The notes: generated from the letters alone by a model not told the origin. Shown: positions 10,441-22,020, numbered from the stretch's first letter. The stretch: DNA of 64,000 nt from Amphibalanus amphitrite (GCF_019059575.1 NW_024881792.1:186001-250000); one strand, 5' to 3'. Program-made: numbers and translations.

Positions 10441-11607
10441 CCCGCGCCGGGCCGGTGCTCTGAGATTCCGTGCCGGGCCGGGGGGGGTGTCTGAACACCC
10501 CCCTTCTAACTCGGCTCCTGGGCCACGTAGCGACACGCGATAAGTGACAATTGAAAGAACGTCCAAAATAAGGACGAAAACACTTCGGTCATTTTTTGGG
10601 TCAGGTCAAAGGTCAGGTCACCAGAGGTCACCAAAGGTCAAATGTTCACTATTTCAACATTTTGGAAACTGCCAACGGCTATCTCGGGAACCGATAGAGC
10701 TAGAACGCCGCGGAAAAGCGCATTCGATAGCCCTTTTACAGACTTTTCTGAATAATGTTCTCAGACTTGACCTCAGGTCAACGGTTTAGCCTCCAGAGGG
10801 CAAAAACTCCAAAAATAGCCGTTTTTACGAAAAACGTTTTTTCGGCAGTAACTTTTGACTCAAAAGAGCCATGACATTACTTTTGCCACCATCGTGTTCC
10901 TCTCGTCGAGACGCGTTGAATGAACTATAATTTGACCTTGAAAGGTCAACTTGAAAATTTGACCTCAGGTCAAGGTCGTGACCTGACCGGAAAAGGTCAT
11001 GTTGCATATCAGTCGATCCGCAACGTCGAGCCGAACACATCTAAGGCGTTTTCAGCGCTCTAGCAAGTCTCTATCAGAAGTTATTAGCGAAAAACTGTTA
11101 GATTCTGTTCGTGACCTGAGATGACCTCGGGGACATAACGAGGGGTCACAGTTGCCATTTTCCGGTTCAGTGTGTCCATTTTACCTACATCTCGATGTTT
11201 GAGAGTGTCTAGAATAGCGTTCGTGCAAAACAGACGCTTTTCAATTTTCTCCCATTGACTTATAATGGAGAGGTCGCAAAATTGACCTGACCTTAGGTCA
11301 CCGATATCAAAATTCCGAGATATAAATTTTATAGATAATGTTGCTCTAATCAATCGTTGAAAGTTTCAAGGCAATCGATCAGTCGGTGTAGCTATGACGA
11401 GCATTCTTATTTTTTCTGAGGTGAGGTCACTTGGCGTGACCTGGTGACCTGACCTAAGGTGACATGGGTCTGAAATTTTCACGACATGTGCGGAAATAAT
11501 GCACGAACAGGTGTGCCAAAAGCGCCGCCGTTTTTGAGATATCTGCGAAAAATCGCAGGGGGAGGGGGTGCTCAAACACCCCCCCCCCCCGGCCCGGCGC
11601 GGGTTAT
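10437..11607 (+). mobile_element. TTAA-flanked piggyBac-like MITE, family A (copy A2) in Penelope
   Basis: TTAA lies at 10437-10440 and a mutated TTAT at 11604-11607; the element is 10441-11603. The left end is bipartite, with GCCGGGCCGG twice, 26 bp apart. The right end reads inward CCCGCGCCGGGCCGGGGG once. A G-run/TGTC..AACA/C-run hairpin is just inside each end. Removal of the element and one TSD lets the Penelope frame run on in phase (TLIII into ESGSYITELYIKP). It is closely similar to A7 (50149-51311) and to A3 in inverse orientation. Half-sites are dense and there is no gene. Confidence 0.85.
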
Positions 11608-12299
11608 GGAATCAGGTAGCTACATAACCGAGCTATATATAAAACCCATGGAAGCTCCCATCATCCTACACTTTGAATCAAATCACCCTATGCAAACGAG
11701 ACGTTCCCTGATCCATTCACAATCTCTTAGAGCCGTACGTCTCGGGTCAGACACCGCAGCTCAAGGGCGCGGTTTGAAGACAAATGAGAACCCATTTCTA
11801 CAGAACAGATATCCCTCTAAGCTCATTAAAAACATACAGAACTCTATGAGGTGCGGCCCGAGAAAAGCTAGCTTTAAGAAACACGCGGAGGTTACTTTCC
11901 TTTCCCTTCCATACATAGATGAAGCTCTTACACGTAGGGTTAACGCAGCGGCTCGTTCATCTTATCTGGTTGTAGGGGTGGCATGTTGCCAGCAAACTAA
12001 TACGATCAGCTCTAGAGCCTCCACTCTGCCCCAGGGGCAATAGGATATCTTGTCACACCTGCGATGCTGGTATTCCTGGAAAATGTCGCACCAAAAACGC
12101 AGTTTATCAAATAACATGCAAAATTTGTGGTAAAACGTATATCGGTAAAACGCGACGAATGATTCGCACCAGATTCATGAGCATCTTGGGGACGCTCGAA
12201 ACAGTAGGCGAGGCACAGACTAGGGGGATCATGTACTTTTTGAACACTCGACCATACACATCATCATAGGCAATGGTGACTTTAGTATAGGCATCCTCC
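11608..12299 (+). pseudogene. Penelope RT C-terminus and GIY-YIG endonuclease start
   Basis: It begins ESGSYITELYIKP. Further on come a zinc-finger-like linker and then GKTYIGKTRRMIRTRF at about 12130-12175. This is the GIY-YIG nuclease core characteristic of EN-containing Penelope-like elements. A frameshift follows near 12175-12225, after which HVLFEHSTIHIIIGNGDFS can be read in another frame. It ends at CATCCTCC (12292-12299), the TSD of the next insertion. Confidence 0.85.
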
Positions 12300-12850
12300 C
12301 AGGGTTGTGCTTGACTCATGAGTCGAGTCAGAAATTTGACTCAACTCTGACTCAAATGAGTCAGATTTGAGTCGAGTCAGATGAAATGTTGAGCTGTTGA
12401 GTTGAGTCAGAGTTGAGTCGGACAAAAATATTAAGGTGTTGAGTTGAGTCAGAGTTGAGTCAGTAAAATTACTTTTGACATTGAGCTGAGTCAAGCATTT
12501 AGGAACATGAGTCAGCTGACTCAACTCTCTAGAAACAATTGATAATATAAGCTTTTCACCCCCCCCCCCCCCCGCTTAACAACTTAGCCCTTGCCCTGCT
12601 GCCTGATTTTTTTAGCCCCCCCCCCGCTCAACAACTTTTTTATCTGAGTCAATTTTGAGTCAACTCACTTGACTCAACAAAAAATTTGAGTCAAGTTTGA
12701 GTCGACTCATATTTTCATTGAGCCGCTTGAGTCATGAGTCGAGTCAAGGGGAAATATCAGCTCCTTGTTTGAGTCAGAGTTGAGTCAGAGCTTTCTGAAG
12801 TTGAATGATGAGTCGAGTCGGCAAATTTTTTTGAGTCGAGCACAACCCTG
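12300..12850. mobile_element. hAT-type MITE rich in TGAGTCA (AP-1-like) motifs
   Basis: The ends CAGGGTTGTGCT (12300-12311) and AGCACAACCCTG (12839-12850) are perfect 12-bp inverted repeats. The 8-bp TSD CATCCTCC is at 12292-12299 and 12851-12858. An 8-bp TSD with CAGGG-type ends is diagnostic of hAT. The interior is a dense series of GAGTCA/TGACTC in both orientations plus two poly-C tracts (12560-12574, 12617-12626). It has no coding frame. The Penelope frame continues across one TSD copy (GILHTCKDEANL). Confidence 0.9.
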
Positions 12851-12858
12851 CATCCTCC

Positions 12859-12885
12859 ACACCTGCAAAGATGAGGCAAATCTAA
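12859..12885 (+). pseudogene. Penelope C-terminal fragment
   Basis: A short piece reading HTCKDEANL between two MITEs, ending at TAA (12883-12885), which is duplicated at 13312-13314. It continues into RITESIEIRNRNPALHK at 13315. Confidence 0.7.
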
Positions 12886-13311
12886 TGGCCGCCCCACACT
12901 GGAACTCGCATGCGGGTTGCGGGTTTTGGGTTTTCGGGTTTCTTCAAAATTAAATAATACAATCTATGCTGAGTGACCCACACTACCATCTAACAAGCGA
13001 GTCTGCATGTTCTTAGTTTGCGAGCCACCTTGCATCGCATTCCAAAAGTTGATTTGAGTCAACTTTCGATTTTCCTCGCTGCGAGGTCTGCGAGTTCTGC
13101 GAGGTTTGCGGGTTTTTCGTTGGAGTCGAATTTTGGTTCGTTACGCTGGTATTGCGACTATATATAATTTTCTGAAGGTGTACCGGCTTCACTGCAATCA
13201 TGAAGTTACCATGAGGGAACGGTCTAATCACTCTATAAATCAGCATTATGCCCGCAAACTCAAAACCCGCAAACTCGCAACCCGCATGCGAGGTCCAGTG
13301 TGGGGCGGCCG
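12886..13311. mobile_element. PIF/Harbinger-like MITE, TAA TSD
   Basis: The 3-bp TSD TAA is at 12883-12885 and 13312-13314. Inverted ends share GGCCGCCCCACACTGGA and continue with CGCATGCGGGTTGCG over roughly 35 bp. The length is 426 bp and there is no coding frame. A TWA target duplication with GC-rich ends fits PIF/Harbinger. Exact removal of the element plus one TAA restores the Penelope phase. Confidence 0.75.
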
Positions 13312-13314
13312 TAA

Positions 13315-13407
13315 GGATCACAGAGTCTATCGAAATCAGGAACCGAAATCCAGCTCTTCACAAAAATACTTTGTCTTGGCGTCTGTTAAACCCTGTACCA
13401 TACTCAT
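13315..13407 (+). pseudogene. Penelope endonuclease C-terminal tail
   Basis: It reads RITESIEIRNRNPALHKN then LSWRLLNPVPYS, the EN C terminus (usually R...E...I....P.LN). It is broken at ATACTCAT (13400-13407), the TSD of the hAT-type element, and resumes at 38707. Confidence 0.75.
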
Positions 13408-13420
13408 TAGTGATGTCAAT

Positions 13421-15339
13421 TTCAGAAATTTTGGAAACCAATACCAAACCGATACCGACCAAAACCTCTGAGAGTATACCAAAACCGAACCGATTTTCAG
13501 AAATAGGGTGAAATACCGACTAGGTACCGAATTCAGGGAATAATTAAACAAATGCTTCAAACTTTCTCAAAACAAATGATAAGCATTGAAAGGTAATACT
13601 TTCAAATAAGGCAACAAAAACAAGTCAGGAAATCACTAAATTATTTGCAGTGCAAAAAAAATATAACTGTATTGTGTAACTATTAACAAATATTCAGGTC
13701 AGTTACTTAACTGGGATGTGGATTCAAGTCATCTGCATGAGGTGATAGGACAAGAACTTGAACCCTGAATCTCATGCATGCCTGAACCATCAAACGTCCT
13801 TTCAATTCAAGTCATTCAATTCGAGTCCAGTCAAGAAAGGGTTACGTGTGTTATCATGATCCAAAAATGGTAACCAAATGACAATGATGGGCTGGCCTAT
13901 ACCATTAATGTAAACACAATCCATGATACCTACAGTTCAACTCAAGTAGCGATGGTGACGATAGTGACGCAGCCAATTTTTCATCATAAACAAACGTTTA
14001 ACACAACAAATCTTGATAAATAATAACTTACGAGGCACACTGATAGATAGCAGACAGCACTGTAATGATATCGCGATGAAAGCTAAGTAAAATGTCCATA
14101 ATTTTACGAAATCATTGACACGTGTCACGTGGCATCTCTCCCACAATGGCAGCCTTGGACAAGATTCTTACAGATAAGGTTGGGACACCAGTCACGTGAT
14201 CCTTTTTCTGCTTTTCCCAACCCTACTCACGACTTTCATAAGCCTTGATTTATTCCTTGGACAGAGGCGTTTGTAGTTATCTTATATACAAAAACTAATT
14301 CATTGATATTTGAAATTAACAAACAAATTTTACTCACAATCTCAAACGGAAAATGAATTTATTCACGTTTCATTAATTTAATCAGCTGGCAACCATCACC
14401 CATCGTCCTCGACGTAGTCGAACCTGGCGCACTCAGATAGTGTTCGCAATTGGTGACGCTTACTTGTTGCCATGGCGACCGAACAGAACCTACGATTTTC
14501 ATTTGTCAACAAGTGCTTGCGGAGCTGCCGCTCACACTTTTGAACACAGTCTTTATACGTCAGTTTGTTTTACGCGTCATATCTGAAACTCGTTTCGTGA
14601 GGCACCAAAACCATTCAATTCATCTCTTTCAAAAGAAGTGTTTTGTAACATTTTCGATATGTTTTTTGGGCTTAATTGCTAGCTCCATTCATCCTATCTT
14701 GCGTGAGGATAGTCATCACTCGGGGACCAGTCGTTGAAAGCAAGGAACAACGACGAGGAGAAGGTCTTGTAAAAAGTCGCAGCGATTGCATTGAGCATTA
14801 AATGACGAAAATATTTTTACCCCCCCCCCCCACCGCCTCAGGCGATCAGGTGCCGTCACCCACCTGGCCTTGGAGGCGGCGGCCATTTGCATTTGGGCAC
14901 GAAACGCACGGAACTGCATAAAATAAAGTTTTTTTTTGCTTTAGTACACTTAATTTAAAAATATAATGTTCATATTTTGGGATCTTGAAATTAATTCAAG
15001 AAAGATTGTAGGCCGCTATTGCTAAATAATGAAGAACCAGAGAAACAAAATTGCTCAATTATTTTCAATTAGTTATTGAGCTACATCGGGTTTTAGCGCA
15101 GCTGCGACATTTAAGTTCTTAGATGTGTTCAGTTTTTGAACTGCTACTTGCGAATCAAGCCAAGACCCAATTATATTTTAGAAATGCTCTTGATTACATT
15201 GCTAGCGATTTCTATCTGTTGAGGAGAGCAGGAAAGAGAACACTAATTAAATAAAATAAATTATCCACAGGATCTTTTTGAAGTTGAGCGAAGTTGAGAA
15301 TTTGTGGGGTGATGATGAAGTCATAATCATCATCACCGC
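13421..15339. other. left arm of the hAT-type element, non-coding
   Basis: AT-rich sequence with no recognisable protein. A poly-C tract is at 14821-14832. A GC-rich patch follows (about 14833-14890), then AT-rich DNA. Further small insertions may be hidden here. Confidence 0.4.
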
Positions 15340-16170
15340 CAAATCAACTCCCCAGCTGACGGACTATTGCTGCAGAACGACCTCAATCAGCTGTCAGCCT
15401 GGTCCGTCAGATGGGGACTTACTCTAAATCCAAAAAAGTGCAAATCATTCACGATGACCCTCAAGCGTGCCCCCGTCCAGACCAAATATTTTATAGCCGA
15501 TGCGGAACTAGAACATGTGAGCGAGATCAGGGACTTAGGGGTGACCCTCGACACCAAATTAACGTTCGCGCCGCATATATCAGACATTGTTCGCAAGGCC
15601 AATCGTGCGCTCGGCCTCCTCATTCGTTCTTTTCAAGTCGGCTTCGGCAAGGCTAAATTCAACCGCAGCGCAGTGTTAGCCGCATACTTCTCAAACGTGC
15701 GCTCCATTTTAGAATATTGCAGTACGGTCTGGGCGGGGGCGGCAAAGTCCCACGTGGTGCGGGTCGATCGAGTTCAGCACAAATTCCTCATCTGGCTGCT
15801 GGCGAACACATCCTCTGGTTCCTCTCCGTCTCTCTCCTACAGCAGCCTATTACTCCATTTTCAAATCCCTTCTCTGGCACAACGCAGGATCCAGCACGAT
15901 ATCCTTTTCCTGAAGAACATCTTTCATGGGAAAATCAGCTCCGCCATCCTTGTGAATGCATTTCCTCTCCATGTGCCACCTCGATCGACCCGCACCAACA
16001 CTCTTTTTGCTGTGCCCCGCGCTCGTGTGATGGCAGTGCAGTCGGGCATGTATTGCAGGATCCCGAAGGCAATCAACGCTTTTTTGTCCACCAATCTAGA
16101 GGCGGACATATTTAATGACAGTTTACGTGCTTTTAAAACTCGTGTCACCGCATACGTTTTAACCGTGTAG
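15340..16170 (+). pseudogene. non-LTR reverse transcriptase, C-terminal thumb and tail
   Basis: The frame starts inside the palm (INSPADGLLLQNDL) directly downstream of the missing YADD box. It continues LSAWSVRWGLTLNPKKCK, EIRDLGVTLDTKLTF, SNVRSILEYCSTVW and ends in an R..FK..V-type tail before TAG at 16168-16170. These are the thumb signatures of jockey/CR1-clade polymerases (W....L..N..KC, then LGV..D..L.F..H). It is uninterrupted for about 270 codons but catalytically dead because the palm is missing. It is GC-richer than its flanks. Confidence 0.85.
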
Positions 16171-16203
16171 TTTTTTGCTCACCGATCTCACTTTTGTTTT
16201 GTT

Positions 16204-16530
16204 GGGTGGCTATCAAAGCATACAAAATCTTAGCAAACAATCATCAAAACATACAAAATCGTAACATACAACGCGCAAAACCTACAAAACAGGTCGGTAA
16301 GGGGCCAGTCAAAACATACAAAAGTGCAGCGTACAAAATCGTAACGTACAAAAGTTTAACGTTCAATGTGTAAAGCGTACAAAGGCGAATCATACAATGA
16401 TCTTAACGTACAAAATTAGAACGTACAATTCCGATCATACAAGCGCGCAGCATACAAAATTGCAACATACAAAAAGAGATGATCGTATCGTACAAAATCG
16501 CTTTGTCTAAAATCGCAAGGTACAAAATGC
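16204..16530. repeat. left inverted end of M1 (TACAAAAT array)
   Basis: Irregular units of about 10-14 bp built on (C/G)(A/G)TACAAAATCG. Homologous arrays are at 28215-28475 (inverted), 29021-29345 (direct) and 38030-38275 (inverted). The inner part from about 16540 to 16758 is shared with M2 at 29345-29650. Confidence 0.75.
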
Positions 16531-16758
16531 TTCTGGTTGACGCCGGTTGAACTGATATTTAACAAGTCAGCCGCTAGATGGGTAGTGGTACTATGGCATT
16601 GTGTTTTTTGAAAGGCACCAGGAAGTACAGTGGAATACCACCAAGTCCCTAAGAAACACGATGCCTCTGGTCGCTGCACCGGCCGGCTATCGACGCTGCG
16701 GGTGGTCAGAGGGAGCCGAGGGGACCGACGTCGAGCAGGCGAAGAGGAGAGGCGGGCA

Positions 16759-17759
16759 TTAACCGGCGCACCGACGTGGGTCTGCGCCAACTTCGTACCG
16801 ACGGGGGGGCGGATGACCGCCCCCTGAGATCTCGAGAACAAAGCAAGATAGCGACAAGCGGTAAACAGCAATCGGATACGCACGCATAAGGTCTACAATT
16901 TTTACAAGGGTCATTTTCAGGTCAGGTCAAAGATGACGTCACAGGGGTCAAAAAAGTCAAAATGGTGGCGCAAGATATGACGAGTTTTTCTCGAATAATT
17001 TTCGAATTCGTCAAGATAGGAACAAACAAGGGGCATCATCGTGATCCTCTCGTCAATCCGCATAGAAAGATATATATGTTGACCTCAAAAGGTCAAGGTC
17101 AAAGGTTGTCCTCAGGTCACGTGACCTCGAGGTCATCATGTATATCATTCGATGCGTCTTGACAAGCTGAACATAATGAGACCATCCGCGCGGCTGTATC
17201 TTGTTCCTGTACGGAGTTATTGGCAAAAAACCTTTGGTGACCTTTGATGACGTCACATGACCTTACAGCTGCCCAACAGCAAAACAGACCTCAAGGTAGT
17301 GAAGGTTGATCGTATATGAAGTCATGTATGGTATATGGGGTCATTCCGACCCGTTTTAGTGGTAAAAACAGGGAGTTGATTTTTCCCCCATTGACTTATA
17401 ATGGGGAGGTCGAGAAATTGACCTGACCTTAGGTCATCGATATCAAAATTCCGAGATAAACAAATTGTAGCTAATAATGACCTAATAACATCCTGCGACT
17501 TTCAAATGAGGCCTCCGACATCTACTGTAGCTCTGGCACGGTGACAAAGTTGCAAAAAAGTGACTTGAGGTTGGATCATTCAAAGTGACCTGGTGACCTG
17601 ACCTTAAAACTTAGGAGGATAAAACTTGCACACCATGTGTAAATTTTATAAGAAAATAGTCGTACTAAACTTCGCGGCGCTACGCGCCGTGGTTTTCCCG
17701 CTATTTGCGAAAAACCTCAGGGGGGGCGGATATCCGCCCCCCGTCGGTGCGCGTGTTGA
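16759..17759 (+). mobile_element. TTAA-flanked piggyBac-like MITE, subfamily iv (A'1)
   Basis: TTAA is at 16759-16762; the right copy has decayed to TTGA (17756-17759). The left end is bipartite, with ACCGACG twice, 27 bp apart. The right end, read inward, has GCGCACCGACGGGG. The right subterminal hairpin is GGGGGGCGGATATCCGCCCC. The interior has dense TGACCT/AGGTCA, two TGACGTCA-like sites and the CATTGACTTATAATGG block near 17387. It is a close relative of 24605-25613. Confidence 0.8.
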
Positions 17760-17775
17760 GGCCATGTTTTTTCAA

Positions 17776-18720
17776 GGCCATGTTTTTTCGAGACACGCTG
17801 ACGATAGAGAGCAGCTGAAACGTGGCATACCTGCCCTTTGATTCAAGCCGGATCTAGTGACACCAACCGCATTTTCCGGTCAGGTCAGGTCCCTGACCTA
17901 TGACGTCATAAGTGAACCTCTGCACGCAACGCCCTCAGTGCCAGAGAAGCTTTCACAGGGAGGACCCAGTATCCTCCAGAGGTTTCACAACTTGTATATC
18001 TCGGATTTTTCCTAACGGTCACATGAGGTCAGGTCGGTCACTTTACCTCACCGCCTTTAAGTCAACAGGGAAAAATCAAAGCTGCTATTTTAGCGCCGGG
18101 AACGATTTGAAACTATATCAAGCACACGAAATCGCGATTTCATGCACTCCTCGCAAGGTCTGATGCTTCACTTTTGCATTCATTTATGACGTCACTTGGG
18201 TCATAAGAGTTTTTCGTCAATAACTCCCGATCAAATTGAGCTAACGGGTCCGAAAAGCCACCAATGGACTCAGGAAGTCCTGCCGAATCGAGTGATATGC
18301 AGCACGACCTCCTTCGACCAATTTCGTGACCTGGGGGGCGCTGACCTGACCTTGATCCGAGATCCACACCACAAGTTGTCCTCACCCGAACAAAAATTAG
18401 GTATACCATTCGACGTGCCTGAGCGAGGCGAACACGATGATGCCAAAATCGCGTCTCTGGTGGCCGTTTTTTGCGGTTATTTATGAAAAACTGAACCTGT
18501 GCCCTGGGTCACTTGAACTGACCTCAGAGGTCACCGGTTGACCTGAGACCTTAAAATCGGGTACCAGTCACTGTGTCGCGTAACGGCGCACAAACTCGTT
18601 CTTTCTGCGACGCTCTAGCTCCATCAGGGACGAAACGGCGAAGGGGGTCGTACCAACGACCCCCCTCCCCCTCCTCGGCCGGCGCGTATGTAGAAAACTA
18701 ATAGGTCCAGCGAGGGTTAA
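17776..18720 (+). mobile_element. TTAA-element family B, 5'-truncated copy (B1)
   Basis: It matches the second family B copy (20642-21665) from the phrase near CACGCTGACGATAG to the right terminus GGTCCAGCGAGGGTTAA (TTAA 18717-18720), but the left CCCTCGCCGG end is absent and replaced by a short duplicated ATGTTTTTTC motif (about 17762-17790). It contains TGACGTCATAAG and many TGACCT motifs and no coding frame. The right hairpin GGGGGTCGT..ACGACCCCC is intact. Confidence 0.7.
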
Positions 18721-19259
18721 TTTGAATCTCGGCCTGACCGCCGTACCCTCGCTTTTCTGGCTACGTTTCTGTGAGTTGATAGCTTTCCCTGTTTCTGGTG
18801 TCAAGTGGCAGGCTGCGCGCCAAGTTAATGGGGCGTGGAGGTCCACGCCAGCCCATAAATCTGCAGCTAGCGGCAGCGGCGATCTTTGAAGCCGGCGTAA
18901 CCGCAAAACTCCGCTCGGTGAGGGGCATGACTGGAAGGAGCCCTGACGCGGTGCTCTAGTTCACTGAGTCGCTTGAGCCGCCAGTTTGGCGGACGATGGA
19001 CAGACATTCTTTTACCGTGTTTGGTAAAAGAATGTCTGTCAATTTATGACTATTACAAGGCATGATCTGATACAGTTACTGACCTAACAAACATTTAATC
19101 TAACTTGGACGGGGGTCGGCTCCACAGAGGTCATTATGAGCATAGGTGAGCGTACGGCATTTAGCTGTCATATACGAGGACTGCTCCGTTTGTTTTTCAA
19201 AAGAAAAACAATTCTATCGAATAGTGTTTCGTTTGTCTATTTCAAGCAGCCTTCGGTTA
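18721..19259. other. interior of M1, unassigned, with a perfect hairpin
   Basis: No coding frame is recognised. A perfect inverted repeat lies at 18999-19040 (separate entry). Otherwise it is single-copy-looking within this window. Confidence 0.4.
18999..19040. repeat. 18-bp perfect hairpin, 6-nt loop
   Basis: GACAGACATTCTTTTACC (18999-19016) and its exact complement GGTAAAAGAATGTCTGTC (19023-19040) are separated by GTGTTT. It is too short for a typical animal pre-miRNA; it could be a remnant of two abutting inverted ends. Confidence 0.7.
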
Positions 19260-19931
19260 TTACGGAGCGAGCGAAGCGAGCGTAGTCTTTCCTTAGATTA
19301 ACGGAAATTTCTGAGTATGAGCGGCCGGCCGGGTCACGCTTTTGCGAGGCTTATATCTCAGCAACCACTTGACCGATTTACACGCGGTAATTTTTGTAGG
19401 GTAGCTTCATTCCTTCTACCAAGTATTGGACTATTCCCGATGCATGTGGGTGACCCCTTATGCACGTGCCACGTGCAAAACGAAGAGGTGTCACTTTTGT
19501 AATTGTTGCAATATCTCGGTAACTACTTGGCCGATTGCGCTGAAAGTTGGCATGTAGGTAGGCACCCACTAGGCACTGCATATACATGTGCCAGAGTTGG
19601 GGCGCTGCTGCACGTGCGCACGTGCAGGGGTCGTTTCCAGATCTCGAGAACGGCTCGACCGATTGCGCTCTAATTTGGTACACAGTTAGGGACCGGTTAG
19701 TAGGGTGCCGTGCAAAAGTCAGTTGGGACCCATTTTGCACGTGCGCACGTGCAGGGTGCCGCTTCCAGATCTCGAGAACGGCTGGGCCGATTGTGCTCAA
19801 ATTTGGCACATCGCTAGAGACCGGTTAGTAGGGTGCCGTGCACAAGTCAGCTGGAGGTACCCCCTCGAAATTTCGCACGTGCAAGGCTCACCCTCTCGCT
19901 CGCTCCGTTAGTCGCCCCAAAAGGCGCTATA
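19260..19931 (-). mobile_element. repeat H, inverted second copy (H2)
   Basis: The reverse complement matches H1 (7502-8355), from its GCGCCTTTTGGGGCGA start through three CACGTGC palindromes (about 19460, 19611, 19738) to the GAGCGAGCGAAGCGAGCG end. It is about 180 bp shorter than H1. The flank CTGGT at 19932-19936 is the complement of the ACCAG beside H1, so ACCAG could be part of the element or a preferred target. Confidence 0.7.
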
Positions 19932-20017
19932 CTGGTGTATGTAGGTATGTACTATGTAGCGACTAGCCACTGTACTATGTAGTGTCGCATCGACCCCCCC
20001 CCCTGCCAGGGCGAGGA

Positions 20018-21990
20018 TTAACCCTCGCCTGTGTGCGGCGTTTTCCAGCTTCTAATGTGTAGGGGGGAGGGGGTCGGTTGGACCCCCCCCCCTGCCGTTC
20101 GGCCCTGCCCTGCCGTTCGGTTTTTCACGAATAATTCGCGCAAAAGGCGACCGATCACAACGAAACTTTCAGTACCATCGATTTGATCAATGTTGCACAT
20201 ATTCTGAAAATTTCATGACCCTGACCCAAATGACCTTTGACCTCTAACCTGTTTCTCGAGACCATGTTTAGCTGGGAGCGCGATTCAGCGCATGTCGGCT
20301 TACATTATCCGCGCACTTCCAGTCTTTTTTTGTGGTTTTAAACGTTCAGACATGTGAAATGATGTTGGTCCCATGCATTATGGTTGGTTTCAAGGTCACG
20401 TGAAGGTCAGGTCAAGGTCATTGACCTTTGATGACCTCGATTCACTGTTTTGAGTGTTACATGTTTCTATGGCAGTTCTTTGAGCTTATTGCGAATTTGG
20501 CACCTACTTGAACATTTACGAAGTAGTTTTGATGCCTTCGTAACATGTTACGAAGCTGTCAGTGGTGATTGGGACCTACTATGGATAGCCGGCAGGGCGC
20601 CTACTGGTTGCCCTGACCTGACCTGACCCGATCTGGCTTAACCCTCGCCGGCCGAGGGGGGGGGGGCGGGTGCCGCCCCCATAGGGTTTTTTCGGATAGC
20701 TCCGAACACGCTGGCGATAGAAAGCTGAAACTTGGCATACCTGACCTTTGATCCAAGCCGCATCTTTTGACACTAACCGCATTTTTGGGTCTGGTCAGGT
20801 CACTAACCTATGACGTCATAAGTGAACCTCTGCACGGTCTTCAGATGTCGCAACTTCGCAACGCCCTCACTGCCAGAGGAGATGTCACAGGGAAATGAAA
20901 CTTGCAGGATCTAGTATCCAGTATGAGTCCCACAACTTGTATATCTCGGATTTTTCCTAAAGTTCATATGAGGTCAGGTCATTTTCGTGACCTCACCATT
21001 ATAAGTCAATGGGGAAAAATGAAAACTGCTATTCTGGCGCCGGGAACGATCTACAACTATCTCAAGCACACATAATCGTGATTTGATGCACTCCTTGCAA
21101 GGTTAGATGCGTCACTTTTGCAATGTTGACCTTGCGTGACGTCATTTATGACGTCATCAAGGTCATATTAGTTTTTCGTCAATAACTCTTGATCAAATTG
21201 AGCTAGCGAGTCGGGAAAGCTTCCAATGGACTCAGGAAGGCCTGCCGAATCGAATGCTATGCGACATGACCTCTTTCGACCAACTTCGTGACCTGGGGGT
21301 GCTGACCTGACCTTGACCTGAGGTCAACACCCCAAGTTGACCTGACCCGGACAAAAAGTATATCATTCGACGCGCCTGAGCGAGGCGAACACGATGCTGC
21401 CAAAATCGGCGCTCTGCGGCCGTTTTTTGCGAAGTTATTCACCAAAAACTGAACCGTACCTTGGGGCACTTGACCTGAACTCAGAGGTCACCGGTTGACC
21501 TAGGACCTTAAAATCGGGTACCAATCTCTGCGTCTCGTAACGGCGCACACGCTCGTTTTTTCCGCGACGCGCTAGCTCCACCAGAGGCGAAACGGCGAGG
21601 GGGGTCGTACCCGCCCCCCCCCCTCGGCCGGCGCGTATGTAGAAAACCAATAGGTCCGGCGAGGGTTAAATGCATGAAGACATTATCTGTGATCAAAACT
21701 AACATGAAATTCGTGATAAACACCCCGTAGAATCCCATAGCAACCTCACTTTACGAAATTATAACAAGTCCCCATTTTCCCGACTTTTGAGTCATTGACC
21801 TGAGGTCAAAACCAATGACCTAGAACCTTGAAACTGGGTATCATCGGCTTCCCCTCGTCACGGGCAACACGCTCGTTTTTTTTTTCGGCGAAGCTCTAGC
21901 TCAATCAGGGGCCGAACGGCAAGGGAGGGGGGTCCAACGGACTCACTATACATTAGACGCTGGCAAAACACCTATACGAGCGAGGGTTAA
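20018..21990 (-). mobile_element. TTAA-element family C (C1), interrupted by family B
   Basis: TTAA is at 20018-20021 and 21987-21990. The two halves (20022-20637, 21670-21986), read in reverse, match family C copies at 26940-27777 and 36667-37579. Both ends carry a duplicated motif: TGTGT twice 26 bp apart on the left, and CGTAT-like CTCGTATAGG with ATGTATAG on the right. It is therefore an exception to the one-simple-end rule. It contains the perfect palindrome CTTCGTAACATGTTACGAAG at 20536-20555. Confidence 0.75.
20638..21669 (+). mobile_element. TTAA-element family B, intact copy (B2) inside C1
   Basis: TTAA is at 20638-20641 and 21666-21669; the element is 20642-21665. The left end is CCCTCGCCGGCCGAGGGGG (simple). 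The right end, read inward, is CCCTCGCCGG with CGCCGGCCGAGGGG 28 bp later (bipartite). The interior includes CCATTATAAGTCAATGG at 20996-21012, TGACGTCATAAG near 20811 and many TGACCT motifs. Family C is continuous across the TTAA (compare 27245-27260). No gene. Confidence 0.85.
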
Positions 21991-22020
21991 ATCATCTGTG
22001 AACCAACCAGTTTCGAGTGG

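Noticed and set aside
20811..20822. TGACGTCA CRE-like sites as promoter evidence
   Set aside because: They recur at homologous positions in several copies of the TTAA families and have no adjacent gene.
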